Part shown: positions 37,288 through 49,821 of the stretch, one piece after another
Layout of the letters: each line of letters opens with the position of its first letter
Numbering within the stretch: the stretch's first letter is position 1
Source: Litoditis marina
Taxonomy: Eukaryota; Nematoda; Chromadorea; Rhabditida; Rhabditidae
Direction of reading: 5' to 3'
Assembly (NCBI GenBank): GCA_964036275.1
Contig: CAXIWQ010000356.1
Span: forward strand, 1 to 64,000
DNA length: 64,000 bases
The notes under the pieces: model-generated
Seen by the model: the letters and a program-made list of their open reading frames with translations, nothing else
Database searches by the model: none
What the model was told of the DNA's origin: nothing
Position numbers and translations under genes: made by a program

Positions 37288-38745
37288 TTTGATGTTATTC
37301 ACAATGTTTTGATTTTGGTTCAGTTCGTTCACACTGTGTGTTATGAAGCAGATAAATGTTGTTTTGTTGTTGTTGAATGTGAACAAGTCCGAATGAGCAA
37401 ACCTGTGAGGAACTAATTCTATATCGTCGAGATTCATCATTCCGTAGTGCGTTGCAAACATAAGCGATAGAGAACTCTATATTTAACCTATACTTCTAGG
37501 GTGCTGTTTTTCTTACCACTTTCAACTTTGACAACTCTTTCATAAAAGTGGGGCTGCATTGAATGCCGAATTTGGCTAACAGCGTTGGCCAAAAAGGCAC
37601 GAGAGTCACAGAACTGCGCGCATTAAATATGCATTCACTCCAATCGTCCTCTGCGTCTCTGACAGTAAGCAAAAAAATGTGTGAAATTTGGAAAATAGAA
37701 CTTTGAATCAGGCATTCCAGTGAAAAAAGGTTGTATATCAAACTGCCTTAGTTCGATCTTTTATCTGAAAATTCAATACAGCCCCCCCCCTTTGAAGGGA
37801 CTGTTTCTCTATAGTTTGGATCGATTAAAAAACATGAAGTCTCAAGAAACTGCTTTGATAGTGTACTGATGGTCCTTTACTATTACACAGAGAAAGAAAA
37901 ATGGAAATCAGTCGAGAACCAAGCCTTTAATGAGCCAAACTATCTTAAGGGTTACTGTATTGCAAAACTTTTGGTCAAAAGATGAATTCGGTTTCAATAC
38001 ACACAACTTCAATCTTAATAAAACCAAAAAGAGGTATAGATAACTGAAACACTTTTAAATATGTCAGTTGTTACGTGATTGAATTTATGATACGTTTCAC
38101 AGACGTTTTTCGGACAATTTGTGCGCGTCTCCATGAAAATAGGTACGTGCTGTGGCTTCCGCGTTGTGGCCGTATTCAAATTTGCTCAAAAACGACCCAA
38201 GTTGTGGACATTTCACTAATTGTTCTGTCCATTTTTCGTCTCCATGTGTCCACTGATAACTCAAATCATCAAACTAAAGAGGTACGGTCTCTTTAAGCAA
38301 TTCTCCTCTACCAAACTGGCAGAGTCGTGGGCGTGTTTGAAAAATGAAAAAACATCGAAAACAAAAAACAAAAAACATGTTCTGAAAATTCGAAACATGG
38401 ATCACATAATAGAAGCACTTTATTGAAAACTTGTTTAAATTTGTATCACATCGCGGAATCGAGCCCAGGAGACGTGGAGTGGCAGTGCGCACGTAACCGC
38501 TCGACCACATTAGTTCATATCAGGCAGGAAGTGTCCTTAGAATATGCACGAACTGTGTGAAAACGGTGGCTAGTAGTCGAGCATCGCAGTATTTCGAATC
38601 CTGTTCTCGCATTCCATTGTAGAACGTGTGACAAATCGTATAGAGCTGGAAAGATATCAGTTTTGAAGTTGTTTCTCAATAATTACACTGATGAAATGAA
38701 ATTACAAAAAACAATAATTACACACAACATAAATTTAATGGTATG
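37288..38745. other. Intergenic stretch
   Basis: No coding exon recognised. One tRNA-like segment lies at 38435-38512 (minus). The flanking genes converge here, the plus-strand copy ending at 37287 and the minus-strand gene ending at 38746. Confidence 0.4.
38435..38512 (-). repeat. tRNA-like short repeat
   Basis: The minus strand has ATGTGGTCGAGCGGTTACGT and then CTGGGCTCGATTCCGCGA, which match A- and B-box patterns at tRNA-like distance. The outer ends (ATGTGG and CGATGTG) do not pair as an acceptor stem. Possibly a decayed tRNA of the Leu/Ser type. Confidence 0.4.
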
Positions 38746-41029
38746 CTACCGTAACTTGTAGCGTAGAAGTTTGTAATTTCTAGAAAAGAAAAAAACTTCA
38801 AAGTTTGATCTCTCGCTAACCTCGTTCTCCTCTAGTTTCTCTGACTCATTCTCTTGAAAGTTGTAGAATGTGACTTCTACTTTTCTTTCGTCGGATGTGG
38901 TGAAAATGTGGGACCTCACAGTTTTTTCGTCTTTGGTGACATTACATTCGGTACGGACGAACATCAAGCAGACATTTCTGAAAGAACTGGAAGTACCCGG
39001 AATCATCGTTGTAGTATGATCTCAAATTCTGAAATGTTGAACAACAGGATCAAACTACAAATATAGCGAAATAGGATAACATACAACGTGACTACAAACA
39101 GTTCGAAACCATGTAATTATATGAAAAAACTAGAAAAAAATTCCAGTTCGTCTTACCTATGTCTAGTAGTAACATCTTCTAGAGAAGAATGTGTCTTGAT
39201 GAGTGGTTCGGGTATCACAAACTCGGTGGAACTTACTCGAGTGCTGCTATGGACTATTATGGTGAACTTGGACGACGGGCCTGCAATAAGTGAATTACAA
39301 AAATCTTATTATTGAAGCAATTCAATTAGTATTTTACAAGAGAACAAAGATTTGCAACCCAAAACATGAGTAACTACGGTCTCGGAAATGCGTACACCGT
39401 TAACTCCAAATAACTTGAGCAATTTGACGATCATTGCTGTTCATTCGCAAGTCCAGCTGGTTTTGCATTTGTTGTTTGGGTGATATCTTTGATTAAAAAT
39501 CGTTCTAGTCAAAATTGATTTTTGAAATCAGCTTGAAGATGGCAACTTACTCATCAAGTGTATGGGTTTATACTTCACTGCCCATAGGAAATCATTAATC
39601 GTGACGATCTGAAAAGAATGTCAGTTTTTCAAGTCAACCAAACTTCGATTCACGCCTTTTTCAGAGGAAGTGTGGTTCACACTTGCGAATTCCTTATTCA
39701 TAGTTATTTACTGAGCTTTACATTCAATCAATATCAATGATTACCACGGAACGGCTTTCCAGTAGAATTTGAGACATGAAACAACTATGTAGGGTTCTCT
39801 CATTACAAAGCAAGACTACACGGCATATATAGTAAACAGTGTCGTTCATCTACATCATACTACAACGAAAATTTGTTTCCTTCTCATCATTCGAAAACTC
39901 ACCTGATCGGGTTGAATCGGGAATTTCATGTCATTCTTGAGCATAAAAACCACGAATGTCTGTTTCTCTTTGTCCTCCAGTAAAATCGCACATTTCTCGT
40001 CTTTACAAGAATGCACCAGCACTTTGAAATAAGCTGACCTAAAATTCGAAAACTAAGCTCATTGGTCAATCATACAAGCAACCGGGCTGGTACTAACAAT
40101 CAAAATATAATCTAGAATTACAAGAACAACACTTTCGTTGCGAGAAATAATGGGGAAATAGTACGTATACTGGAGTATCCAGCGTTCTCCTCACATCCTG
40201 CGCCTCTCGCTTTGCGCACTATTTTGTGACACTTTCTTTCCTGCGGAATGTTAGAGCAGGTAAATAGCGTATGTTTGAGGAGACGCAGTTTTGCTCTGCC
40301 ATTCAGTATGTTGCTGTACACGACCTTCTGTGTCATTCGCCCATTCATGGTGAAACTGTATGAGAGAGTATAAAACGAGAAAACCTATCAACACATCGAT
40401 TTGCGCCATTTTGAGATGATACACAAAGTACATGTTTCCTGATTCTACATGAGCCCGTGAAAAGAAAGTTCGAAACAAACTAATGCCTCACTTTACGATC
40501 TCTCCGTTTGTGAAAGTCGCAATAGAAGAGAGTATTTCCCTCGGATCACTGTTATTCTGAAACAAAGAATGATTTTGGTAGCTTTTTTGTGTAGCGCAAG
40601 AAATTTTTTTACAGAGCAATCCTATTCGGTGTAAGTTGTCCCACCCCTCTGTTTTGGTAGTTTGATCGCTTTACTTCCCGCTGTCAATCTTGGTAAATTA
40701 TGGCGTGTATCGACATCAGACTACAAAAAAGAATATGTCATTTAATATAGTTGCGAAGTGGGTGAAGATTAAGCTTGAACACATTGAGCGGATGTCTCCC
40801 ATTAAAAAATGTATGAATGTTTTCTTTCCAAATTTGTACAAACATAGTTTTTTCATGTAAACTATCCATTGTGATAATTTGAACTTTCTGTTGATGTTTA
40901 AACTGCAGTTATAGGTTGTAGCTCAATGCATCTGAGCTTAATCGTCACCCACTCAGTTGCACTCACCTCAGATGGCTCCATTGTAGCACCGTTGTCAGAA
41001 CCCAAACTACGATGGATTGGTATTTCCAT
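38746..41029 (-). CDS. Intact OB-fold-like protein, possible telomere-binding (POT1-type) family
   Basis: Exons: 40967-41029, 40492-40556, 39903-40038, 39551-39608, 39157-39280 and 38746-38977. Phases join without a stop to give 225 aa ending in TAG. Residues about 43-125 show an alternating strand pattern: FKVLVHSC, CAILLED, QTFVVFML, then PDQIVTINDFLW and FTIIVHSST. This fits OB-fold strands 1-5, including the usual 'G/D-IV-hydrophobic' strand 4, and resembles POT1-type telomere end-binding domains. A second strand-rich part (VEVTFYNF) follows. This is inference from pattern; no catalytic motif exists to confirm it. Two decayed relatives flank it (34835-37287 and 49939-52365), and agreement of exon borders and sequence with them supports the gene model. 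MITEs sit in introns 1 and 2. The expected role would be single-stranded DNA binding in the nucleus. Confidence 0.7.
39008..39062. repeat. Palindromic MITE, short copy
   Basis: GTTGTAGTATGATCTC at the left and CAGGATCAAACTACAAATAT at the right, in the last intron of the OB-fold gene. Confidence 0.55.
40188..40300. repeat. Inverted-repeat element with CCTGCGCCTC/GAGGAGACGCAG ends
   Basis: CATCCTGCGCCTCTCGCTTT at the left is mirrored by GCGTATGTTTGAGGAGACGC at the right, with an inner CGCTTTGCGCAC and TAAATAGCG. Same family as 11206-11325. It lies in intron 2 of the OB-fold gene. Confidence 0.65.
40652..40728. repeat. Palindromic MITE in intron 1 of the OB-fold gene
   Basis: TGTTTTGGTAGTTTGATCGC at the left and CGACATCAGACTACAAAA at the right, with GGCGTGTATCG inside as in other copies. 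Confidence 0.65.
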
Positions 41030-42703
41030 TGTGAAAATGCCTAAACACCAATCACCTTAAATAAACTAAATCATATAAAATTATTGAATATTGCCCTATG
41101 ATGAAGCATCTAGGGGGCGAATAAGTATCACACCTCACTTACTAAAACACTTGTTTGTTTGATATAGATGTCTCATACACCGAAAAACGACTATAAAGTT
41201 TTTTACTGGATTACTAAGCTCTATTTCGAAAGACAAACAAAAGTTGAGTGTGACAGTGCATTCAACCACTCTGAAGATAAATTGCAGTTTCAAGCAAGAA
41301 TGTACTACAGTATACTGCAGATTTAAGTTTATGCTGTGTACTATGCTACGTGATTAGTGAGGTGAATAGGTTAGGTACCCACCGAATCTAACTCTTACAC
41401 GCTCATTTGTCAAGTTAAACGTGTAAAAAATTGAAATTGCAAAACCTATCTAGACTTTCGAAATAGAAATATCGCTACACGTCACGACACCATGTAAAAG
41501 CTTTATCTCTCTCCGATGATCAAAATATGTGACTCATTGAATAATAGAAAGAGGATGAAAACCAGAGAGTATACTAGAGGACAAATTTAACACTCGCGTG
41601 AAAACGTGACTATTAATCAAACGTTGTGTAGTTTTCAGGTGATATTTCCTGACTTCTGAAGTGTTAAACGCGTGTTCGTCGCTAAACTAGCAGTGTGTAG
41701 ATGGTAACTAGTTGATCTGTCATACACAGAAGAGGTTTCGAACCATGCCTAGAATAGATGCAATTGTAATATCGTAAACTTTCTACTGTTAATTGAATCT
41801 TCACGGACCTTCGATGACGCATCGGAAAATCCACGTAGGAAGGACAAACAGCTTGGTCTTGGAATCAAGAAATCTATTAAATTGGTACCACCTCCTCTAC
41901 ATTGTTTATATGGTTTTCAATTTCCGTGTTCATGAACATTGCTCTCTATCCCGGAACGATTTTTCGTTTGTGCTACCGCGAGCATAAACTCAACAAGCTT
42001 GCTTTTCGTTAGCGCAAAACCCTCCCACCCAACCAGGCTGCTAAGGTTCAGGGCATGGATGATTATGGGTAGCATGGGATACTATGTATCTCCAACTCTC
42101 CAATACCACTCTGAAGCATATATTGAATCGTCCCGTTTTGTATTTAACCAAATTTATACTGTGAGATCCTTGAACGTCCACAGGCGAACCTCCTCAAGAA
42201 GTACAGTTGTTTTCTATGAGGCAGTAACCATAAGCGGGCAACATTATCAGTCACGGCCTGAATTGAGTTGAACCACGTGACATGTATATTTCGATTTTTT
42301 GTTAACTTCCTACGGAAAAACAACCTTTTGGAGGCAGTTTTTTGATACATGCCAGAGCTACACAGTTCGAGTAGACATACAAATGAAAAAATGGGAACGG
42401 TTTATTTCTCACAATTGACAAACGCTTTTTTTTTAAATACGAAAAGAGGGGACAAAAGAAAATGAACAGGTGATGTAGTAATCTCTTATTTTCCATAATA
42501 GTATGGTGAAACATTGAATCTGCGAGATATATAATAAACTTTGCTCACGAGGCACCCCCATGAGATCGTCTCAAGACATATTTGCGATTACTAGCGCGTC
42601 AGGAAATGAAAAAACACTCTACCTCAAAACTGTGACATGTATGATGAACAAATAATGAATAAATATTTGAAACAAAATGAACGGAAATATAACAAAATGG
42701 GAT
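41030..42703. other. Intergenic stretch between two minus-strand genes
   Basis: No convincing exon. A B-box-like GGTTCGAAACC is on the minus strand near 41735. The regulatory region of the OB-fold gene should lie just above 41029, but no motif is evident. Confidence 0.35.
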
Positions 42704-45700
42704 CTATTTGAACGGAAAAGGGAGAAGGTCCCAATCAATGACAATATTGACCATGAACCTGTTGTAGAGCAGGGTTTTCAGGTGTCTTTTCCTCCTGAGA
42801 CCGGGGAAAATCTTTAAGGAATCCACGCCCTTATTGTGAATCACAGCCATAATTCCAGCCTCGGGGACATCTTGGTCAGTTCGCTGCAAAAGGTAAAGCG
42901 CTCCAATTCTCGAAGTACGGCCGGGCTGAAATATTCAAAAATTATAAGAGTTTGTGATTCCGATACATGCCGTAATTCACGAATTTCGGCCGGAAAAATG
43001 AACACTACACCGGAATTGAAGTATGAACGTAATACATATGAAGGGATCATCTATAGGGCTATAGGGATGTAGAATAGCGCTCATTTTTTCAACCTAGTCG
43101 TCACCCACTCTGGCTTGGAAAAAACCACGTGGGTACAGTCTTTTTCATTTCAACTGAGACTCCTAAGGTCGTATGCATGAAACATCCCAACCCGACCCGG
43201 GATGCTTCAGGCATACGGTCTCAGAATGGTTTGGCAAATAGCCGAATCGCGCTCGGGTTACCATCCCAACCCGAGATGTTTCATGCCTCTCTGTATGAAT
43301 ACAAAATTTATTTCAAGCCTTTCCATCAACGTTTATATTCACGACTACGTTGATCATTTTCACATTCGTTCCAGATTCCCTATCTCAGAAGTGTTCGCAA
43401 AATTTTCGTAAACGTTTTGAATGAAGTCATCGACAAGTTTGAGTGTGTAGAAGCTGCATTATAAATGATGTCGACTACATAGGGAGAGGTGATTAGATGA
43501 GTGACCAAATCTTCGTTGTAGTTTAATCGCGATTCCCGCAAAAGTTGGCAAATTCCGACCGAAATGTGACGGGATCAAACTTCAAATACAGCTATGTAGA
43601 GCGACATACACCGTGCATGCTTCCTTCAAAAAGCGAACCTATACCGTAACTAACCTCATATACCGTGAACTGGAGGAAACTTTCGGCATGCATCTGTGCA
43701 TCCCAAATCTTCGCATATTTCGTGTTGGCTATGATGAGTGGCAAGGCCTCATCCGCATTGGTATTGTTCAGAGAAATTTCCTCGAGACCACTGTGTACCT
43801 CCGATTGCTGCCAAGTCTGAAATTTACATTTCTCTCACAAAAGCGACAGACAGACGGAGTGACAAAACCTTTGTTGTAGTTTGATCTCGATACAACTCGT
43901 AATTCACGAATTCGCCCGCTATTGACAACGATTTTCGATAGTGTGTGGAAAAGTTGTTCAATTTTCTTTCGACTATGGAGAAAGATTGTTAAAGGAGTTC
44001 CTCGACTCTAGAAACAATGAGTTTTCCAAGTTATGTAAGATTCAGTTCACCGAGTTCGGAAAATACTTTTCGGATTTCCAGTTAGTTTTTAACATCGCAA
44101 AACCGATAGAGATGAGGTGTGGGTGGAACTTCTTTACAACATCCGTGGTATGTCCACTAAATACCTACCCTAACAAAGTTGTAAAGAAGTTCTACCCACA
44201 ACTGATCATTATTATTATCATCACTACTATTGTTATTATTATCCATACTCATACAACGTGTCTATGAAGGTACTCACCCGAACAAAGTTGTAACGAAATT
44301 CCAAGCCTGACGTCATAAACTCCTTGATCGGCGAGGGATACTTACAAAACCATCGGACAGATTCGGCATTCGTAGTTTGTCCACCTATTACTTCGAAGTA
44401 GGAAGTACGCAGGTTGAGCTCACTTTTCAGAAATGGAAAAACCACGTCGGTGTACACTTCAACGGAGCACACCACCTTGAATCATACAGAATACAGAACG
44501 TGGGGTCGTACTAACGCTTCCTTTTAAGTAGAGTGCGTTTTAAACACGCAACCCCTTAAGGGTTCGTATTTGTCATAGAGAATTCAATCATACCTTCCAA
44601 GCTATTATTGTTTGTTCTATGTTTTAACTCTATGCGAATTAACGTTATATTATTGTTGTTATCATTATTATTATTATTATTATTATTATTCGTGAACATC
44701 ACGGCAACTCATCCCAAAACTGTGCTGTTTTTCTGTACTGTCACCTTACTAGGGTACGATGTCACAAAATAGTGCGCGAGGCGACAGATGCAGATTAGGA
44801 TGGCATTTTCTCGCATGTTTGACCATTCAAAAGGTGGTGGAAGTGCACATCATTTTCTATTCCAGATAACTTCCCCATGGGCGCACTGTAGTGAAGTTGC
44901 GCCCAATGGCACAGGTTCTAACCACTAAACATGACCACTAGTCTGGACGCTATCATTCATGCGTATTATTATCAATCGTGACATGACTATTAGTATGCTC
45001 TCTATTATTATGCAAATTGCTCACCAGCAGTCTGTCAACATGTGATGTAGTTCGCCGCGTCGGTCCCATGATGAGGTGAATTCTGTTCCATCGTTATTAT
45101 ACACAATAGACTGAAATTGAAAATAATTGATCTCTAGTATTCGAATATCTCAAATTCTGAGAGAAAAAAAAGGAACTTTTTCGGACCAAAAATCGCTTTT
45201 CGCCCCGTTAAAATGACCGTGAGATGTTCGAATGCTTTACAGAGTTCGCTCTTTACAAAGCAGGTCTAGCGATGGATGTTCTAATGATAATAATGTTCAT
45301 TCCGCGTAGAGTATTAAACCAATGTAGTCACTACATTGTTGCTATAAAGTTCTATGGCAAAACGAATCTCAAAGGATTTAGTGATGTTCTCCCGAACCGC
45401 TGTGTTTGTAGTTTGATCTCGATGTATTCTCGACGGAATCGTGAATCATGCCGACTGAAATTACTACTACGACTGAAATCGGTCACTTGTCAACATCACC
45501 CACCGTGTGTCCATCTTTTGCGGTGATTGTGACATATCGAAAGCGCTTCGCATTGGGGATGGGAATGTCAATATATCTACGATTTTCGGAAATGTGTGTG
45601 TTCAATCCAGACGAGCAACAACGTAGATGATTGAGATCCTTCATGTTCAACTGGAAATTCGGAACTTGGGTTTTCAGCGTAAACAGCAAGTAGACTTGCA

Positions 45701-47924
45701 TGTTTTAGAATAGAAACATTGTTGTTGGAAACACTTAACTACGAGAGTTAGAGGGGAGAGAATATCGGATAGAGGGCGGGTTTTGGCGTGCGGTCAGCTT
45801 GTCTGCGTATATTTGATCTACATACTCTCTCGTCTGCTGGAATCAACGACCGCTCGCCCCACGATGCTCGATCAATAGAGCTATTTGATGTCTTTCTTGG
45901 AAAAATGGCCACTAGATCAGTCTATCACAATCATTCACTCAAGTTTCCTCAATCAATTCGTTTGTATGAAAACAAATCAACAAATGATGATGAGAGTAGA
46001 CTTCAATTGAAATTGAGATGAGAAAAGGTACAGGGCTCTCTTTTTCCAAAGTCAGTCTATAATGGTGTACATTGCCCTATGCCGTTGTGATGTAGTTTGA
46101 TCACGTTTTTCTTTCAATCCAATTCATATATATTGGAATAAATCGGAATCAAACTACAATAACGATTTGGTGACTCTTATAACACGTCCACGTACCATTC
46201 CCAGGATCTTATTCATGGTATGATTCGGCAGTCTTTCGAATAAAGGCTCAATCTGGAAATAAATAAAATCGTTGTATTTAGTTGTGATTGTAGTTTGATC
46301 CTGTTGCCTTCTGAATGTAACTTGTAAATTACGGTGTGTACCAAGATCAAACTACCACGGAGATTCGGTCACTTATAGGACTAGTTCATTGATTATGTAA
46401 TGGTGCTATTCCATGAAAACCAGTCCCACGCTACGGAGATAAACATTGTCATTCTAGACTCTGCATGTTAAGCTGAGTTCTAGAACGACAATGTTAGTAG
46501 AATGACGACTGAAATATGACGGGATCAAACTACAAATACAGTGGGTTCAAGCTCCCTAGATGGAAAACATACAAAGTTTGCATAAGCCCACTTTCAGAAC
46601 TCTCTACGGCTGCGACAGTTATAATTCAGAACAACCTGCCATACAAAAGTTGATGAAAAGTACATGATCTAGCCCACACCATTCCTACTAAGACTTCTAC
46701 CGTACAACTGCATTCGAATTATATTTGTACATTATCCGACCACTCTTCGTAACAATTTTTTCAAACTGGCCTATGAAATTTACCTAATTCAAGCTACTTG
46801 GAAGTATACATAATGTAAGAGTCTCAGTGAGAACAAAAAGAACTATACTGTAACAAACTGAAACTGCGTACCCAGTGTCCTTTGTCCTTTGCAGTTTGCA
46901 TCTTTTCCAGCAACTTGGTTTTCTCGATCATCCATTCAGCCTTTTCATTCTGGAGAGTCTGAAATTGTTCTTATCAACATCGTAAACTGTGATACAGTTC
47001 TCTCATATCCTTTCTGGGCATGTTGCCAATCAACAACAACAACAATGAAAGATCATGAGTATTTTTGAGCATGTTACAGTATTTCAAAACAGTGGAAGTT
47101 CTCGTACCCGTTTTGACCTTCGAAGACTTTCAGAAGACGTCTTGAAAAACAAAAGTTTTCTGGCACGCGGCCAATGAGCTCAGTGGAAAAATACCAGAAC
47201 AGATACGTTCAAGGTAATGACATTCAGGAATATAAATTTTTGATACTTTCAGAAAATATAAATTCATGAAATTTTCGTTTGTGTCCTGAACTTGAAAGTA
47301 AGCTGTCCTGATTTCACGTCCCGCAGAGAAGAATGTCCATAGTTCGCATCATTCCCACTGATACTAGTACGGTACACACTCAAACTTCGCAATTATTCCA
47401 ATACCATATTCAACTTTGTCGACAATTTCCTAGAACACTCTGTGTACTGGAAATCAGAGTTTAATAACAGGATTGTTAAACTAGATATATACACTAATTT
47501 TTGTCAAAAAAATATAGAAAAGCACCAACCTGAACAGTGGCCAACAATTGATGTTTCTGGGCTTCCAGTAAGTCTATCTGAAACAAATGCGTTACGAATG
47601 ATCTTCGTTGTAGTCAGGCGGCGTAGCAAACCGTCCAATCTCATGAGAAGTTCATATGAGAAGAAGTTAATATGAGCCTCATGAGCAACTCGTGAACTTT
47701 CAATGTTGTAGCATAGCAATTGATAGAAGCTCCTGGGAAGTTCGTGAGATATTGAGGTATCTAATGCGATTTTTGAGAGATTGCCACGCCTGATGTTGGA
47801 AGAAGCCATAATTTACAAATTTCAACGGAGAATCAGCGGGATAAAACTACAAACACAGCGAGATTCTTATAATGGCTGAATGAAATTTATCTACCTTCCG
47901 CTTGGCTTCCGAGTCTTTGTCCAT
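42704..47924 (-). CDS. Unrecognised eight-exon gene with coiled-coil N-terminus
   Basis: Exons (5' to 3'): 47895-47924 (MDKDSEAKRK), 47530-47577, 46872-46958, 46197-46253, 45025-45110, 44278-44475, 43664-43816 and 42704-42925 (ends TAG). Residues about 10-55 have the heptad-like pattern of a coiled coil (LLEAQKHQLLATVQ, KTKLLEKMQTAKDKG). Later exons encode soluble, strand-rich sequence such as WFCKYPSPIKEF and IIANTKYAKIWDAQ, ending FMVNIVIDWDLLPFPFK. All joins are in phase except one: exon 5 leaves two bases (TG) and exon 6 needs phase 0. A small exon is therefore missing between 44476 and 45024, or the gene is shifted there. Total is about 293 aa. I recognise no domain. Introns contain at least six MITE copies. 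Confidence 0.55.
43172..43290. repeat. Inverted-repeat element (GCATGAAACATC ends)
   Basis: GCATGAAACATCCCAACCCG at the left and CCCAACCCGAGATGTTTCAT at the right. The tips are inverted (GCATGAAACATC / GATGTTTCATGC) while CATCCCAACCCG is repeated in direct orientation inside. It lies in the last intron of the 42704-47924 gene. Confidence 0.6.
43513..43592. repeat. Palindromic MITE
   Basis: CGTTGTAGTTTAATCGCG at the left and GACGGGATCAAACTTCAAAT plus ACAGC at the right. A half copy follows at 43872-43930. Confidence 0.65.
44652..44692. repeat. (ATT)n microsatellite
   Basis: About ten ATT/TTA units after a TTGTTGTTATC lead-in. Confidence 0.85.
45402..46545. repeat. Cluster of four palindromic MITE copies
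   Basis: Copies or ends of the GTAGTTTGATC family at 45402-45460 (left half), 46085-46160 (complete), 46284-46362 (complete) and 46500-46545 (right half). They surround exon 4 (46197-46253) of the minus-strand gene. Confidence 0.7.
47805..47866. repeat. Palindromic MITE, right half
   Basis: CGGGATAAAACTACAAACAC plus AGCG is the right terminus; the left half is missing. It lies within 30 bases of exon 1 of the 42704-47924 gene and next to a CTCATGAG element (47636-47800). Confidence 0.55.
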
Positions 47925-48990
47925 TTTCAAGATTGAGTGAGTCTTCTTCTAGTGCAGAGAAATATGAATCGAGAAGTGCCTTATTGACCAATTCCGTTTG
48001 GACTATGTGCTTCACGTAATGATACAGTAAAAAAGAATATAAATAAGATTCCTATTCTAATATTCTTAACAATAGATATTATCCTTCTCATATACAACCG
48101 GAATAATATATAAAGGGAAGGATGCATGCAGAAGCAAAATTTTAAAAAAAAAACTTCTTAACTTTCTCAAAACCTTTTTTCCGTTCATTTCATTCATTCA
48201 TGCACATGATTTGCAATAAAAGAGATAATTGTAATAGAAAAGCACAGATCAAAGATGAAAAGGCAAAGAAAAAGTAGTAGAAATTATAATCAATGTGTGA
48301 TGAAAAATATAGCATTTGATAAGTTAATTGATAAGTTTTTCGTAGGGAGGCAAACTACAAAATGTATAAGGTAAAAATTTTGTAGCGGATAATCGTTGAT
48401 GAACTATAACAACAGTTGTATGTGAACAATGAGTGTAGAAGCTGAATGAATACAAAAGAGTTTTATTAATTTTAAAGTTTGATAATGCATTTGGGAAAGA
48501 CGAAAGCATTCACGCATTGTACAAAAAAATAGAGAACTTCGGTTTTATAACGGTACATATCTTCACGGGAATATTTTCGTGTTCATTCTTTTGGTTAAAT
48601 TCGTCACTCGCGTGACGTGGAAACGGTGCACGGCTAAAGTTACGAACAATATGTGTTTATCTAAGCGGGTTTTTAATAACCCAACTGGTTTTCGGTAACC
48701 CTCTTTCAGGTCACCTGAGTAGGTAACGGGTTAGTAACCAAAATGGAGAACCGGTTACCCTTCAATCTAACGCAAAGTGTGATGTTTACCGTCACTTTAA
48801 ACCTTGACCGAATTTTGGTTTTAGGTTAATTTTTGGTCACCTTCTCAGTTAACCTAAAATATGTTTCCAAAAAATGATTCGATTGTCGAAAAAACTAGTT
48901 AGATAAAAAATTCGCCGAACAATCTACTAGCCAGATGGTTTCAGAGAAATGAGGGCCAAAGATAAACGTGCATCATTTGCTAAACGGTTT
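47925..48990. other. Intergenic stretch between divergent genes
   Basis: AT-rich with no exon. At 48665-48850 there is a set of GGTTACC/GGTAACC and TAACC/GGTTA motifs in both orientations, including the near-palindrome AACCGGTTACCC. Confidence 0.45.
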
Positions 48991-49062
48991 TGTAGTTTGA
49001 TCCTGCTGCTTTGTAGTCGAAACTTGTAAATAACAGTGTATGTCGCGATCAAACTACAACGA
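48988..49062. repeat. Palindromic MITE, complete copy
   Basis: TTTTGTAGTTTGATCCTG at the left and GCGATCAAACTACAACG at the right, with TTGTAAATAAC inside. Confidence 0.65.
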
Positions 49063-49293
49063 AGAAGATTCGGTCCCTAAAACTTTATATTCGGCGTACG
49101 CGAATTCATACTCATATAGAATTCTTCCCTCGCTCTGTACAATATTACATTCTGGGTATTTTGCACATTTCAAAATGACTTTGACGAGACGAAATATTGC
49201 ATGCCAGGACTGTTGTGAGTAACTTCGGACTTCGGACTGGCGCGGAACGATTCACATGGTAAGACGTATATTCGGCGCCATGACTGTAATCAG

Positions 49294-49426
49294 TAATGTC
49301 GGAATTGTTTATAAGCCGGAGTCTTATCTCCCCAATCAATTCTTTCTCACAATCGTCTTCACCTACCCCCAAATGCTCGCTCACCCGTCTAGAAATATGG
49401 AAGTTTCGAACAATGTTGCCGTAGAC
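49294..49426 (+). other. Possible isolated exon
   Basis: An open segment between GTAATCAG and GAC|GTGAGT reads KPESYLPNQFFLTIVFTYPQ and EVSNNVAVD. Both splice signals are good, but it does not join in phase to the decayed OB-fold copy that follows, and no start exon is clear. It may be a first exon of that copy or a remnant of the 42704-47924 gene type. Confidence 0.35.
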
Positions 49427-49725
49427 GTGAGTTTTTCATAGTATTGCTTTTTTGTTTCTACCTGAACCTCACGTCTCTATCCGTGTCTAAATTTTGAATT
49501 TAAAAATGCTCATATTATCTACATTCTCATTGTAACAGTAAGAATGAGAAAAGTCCTGAAGTGGTGGAAAATCACAAATTCGTGTGTTCAAGGGCCCTGT
49601 GAAACTACCTCGCTCGCTGTCGTCATTTCGTTTTTATCAGAATGGAAAGGGAAGGTTGGTTATCGAGTTTACAATAGTACAGCTTTGTAAAGCTGGAAAA
49701 ACATAAAACTTGTATTAAAATCATA

Positions 49726-49821
49726 ACGATTATGTGGACTAATCCCATGTCAGCGGTCCTTTAAACTGTAATTGAAAACTGTATTGCGTTGGAACTGGAC
49801 CACATAATCGTCTTTCTTTAA
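49726..49821. mobile_element. TTAA-type palindromic MITE, left-truncated copy
   Basis: CGATTATGTGGACTAATCCC at the left and GGACCACATAATCGTCTTTC plus TTTAA at the right, with the inner CGGTCCTTTAAACTG. The outermost left arm is gone. Confidence 0.7.

Noticed and set aside
48665..48850. Interstitial telomere repeat
   Set aside because: Nematode telomere repeat TTAGGC is absent; the motifs are GGTTACC and variants without regular period.
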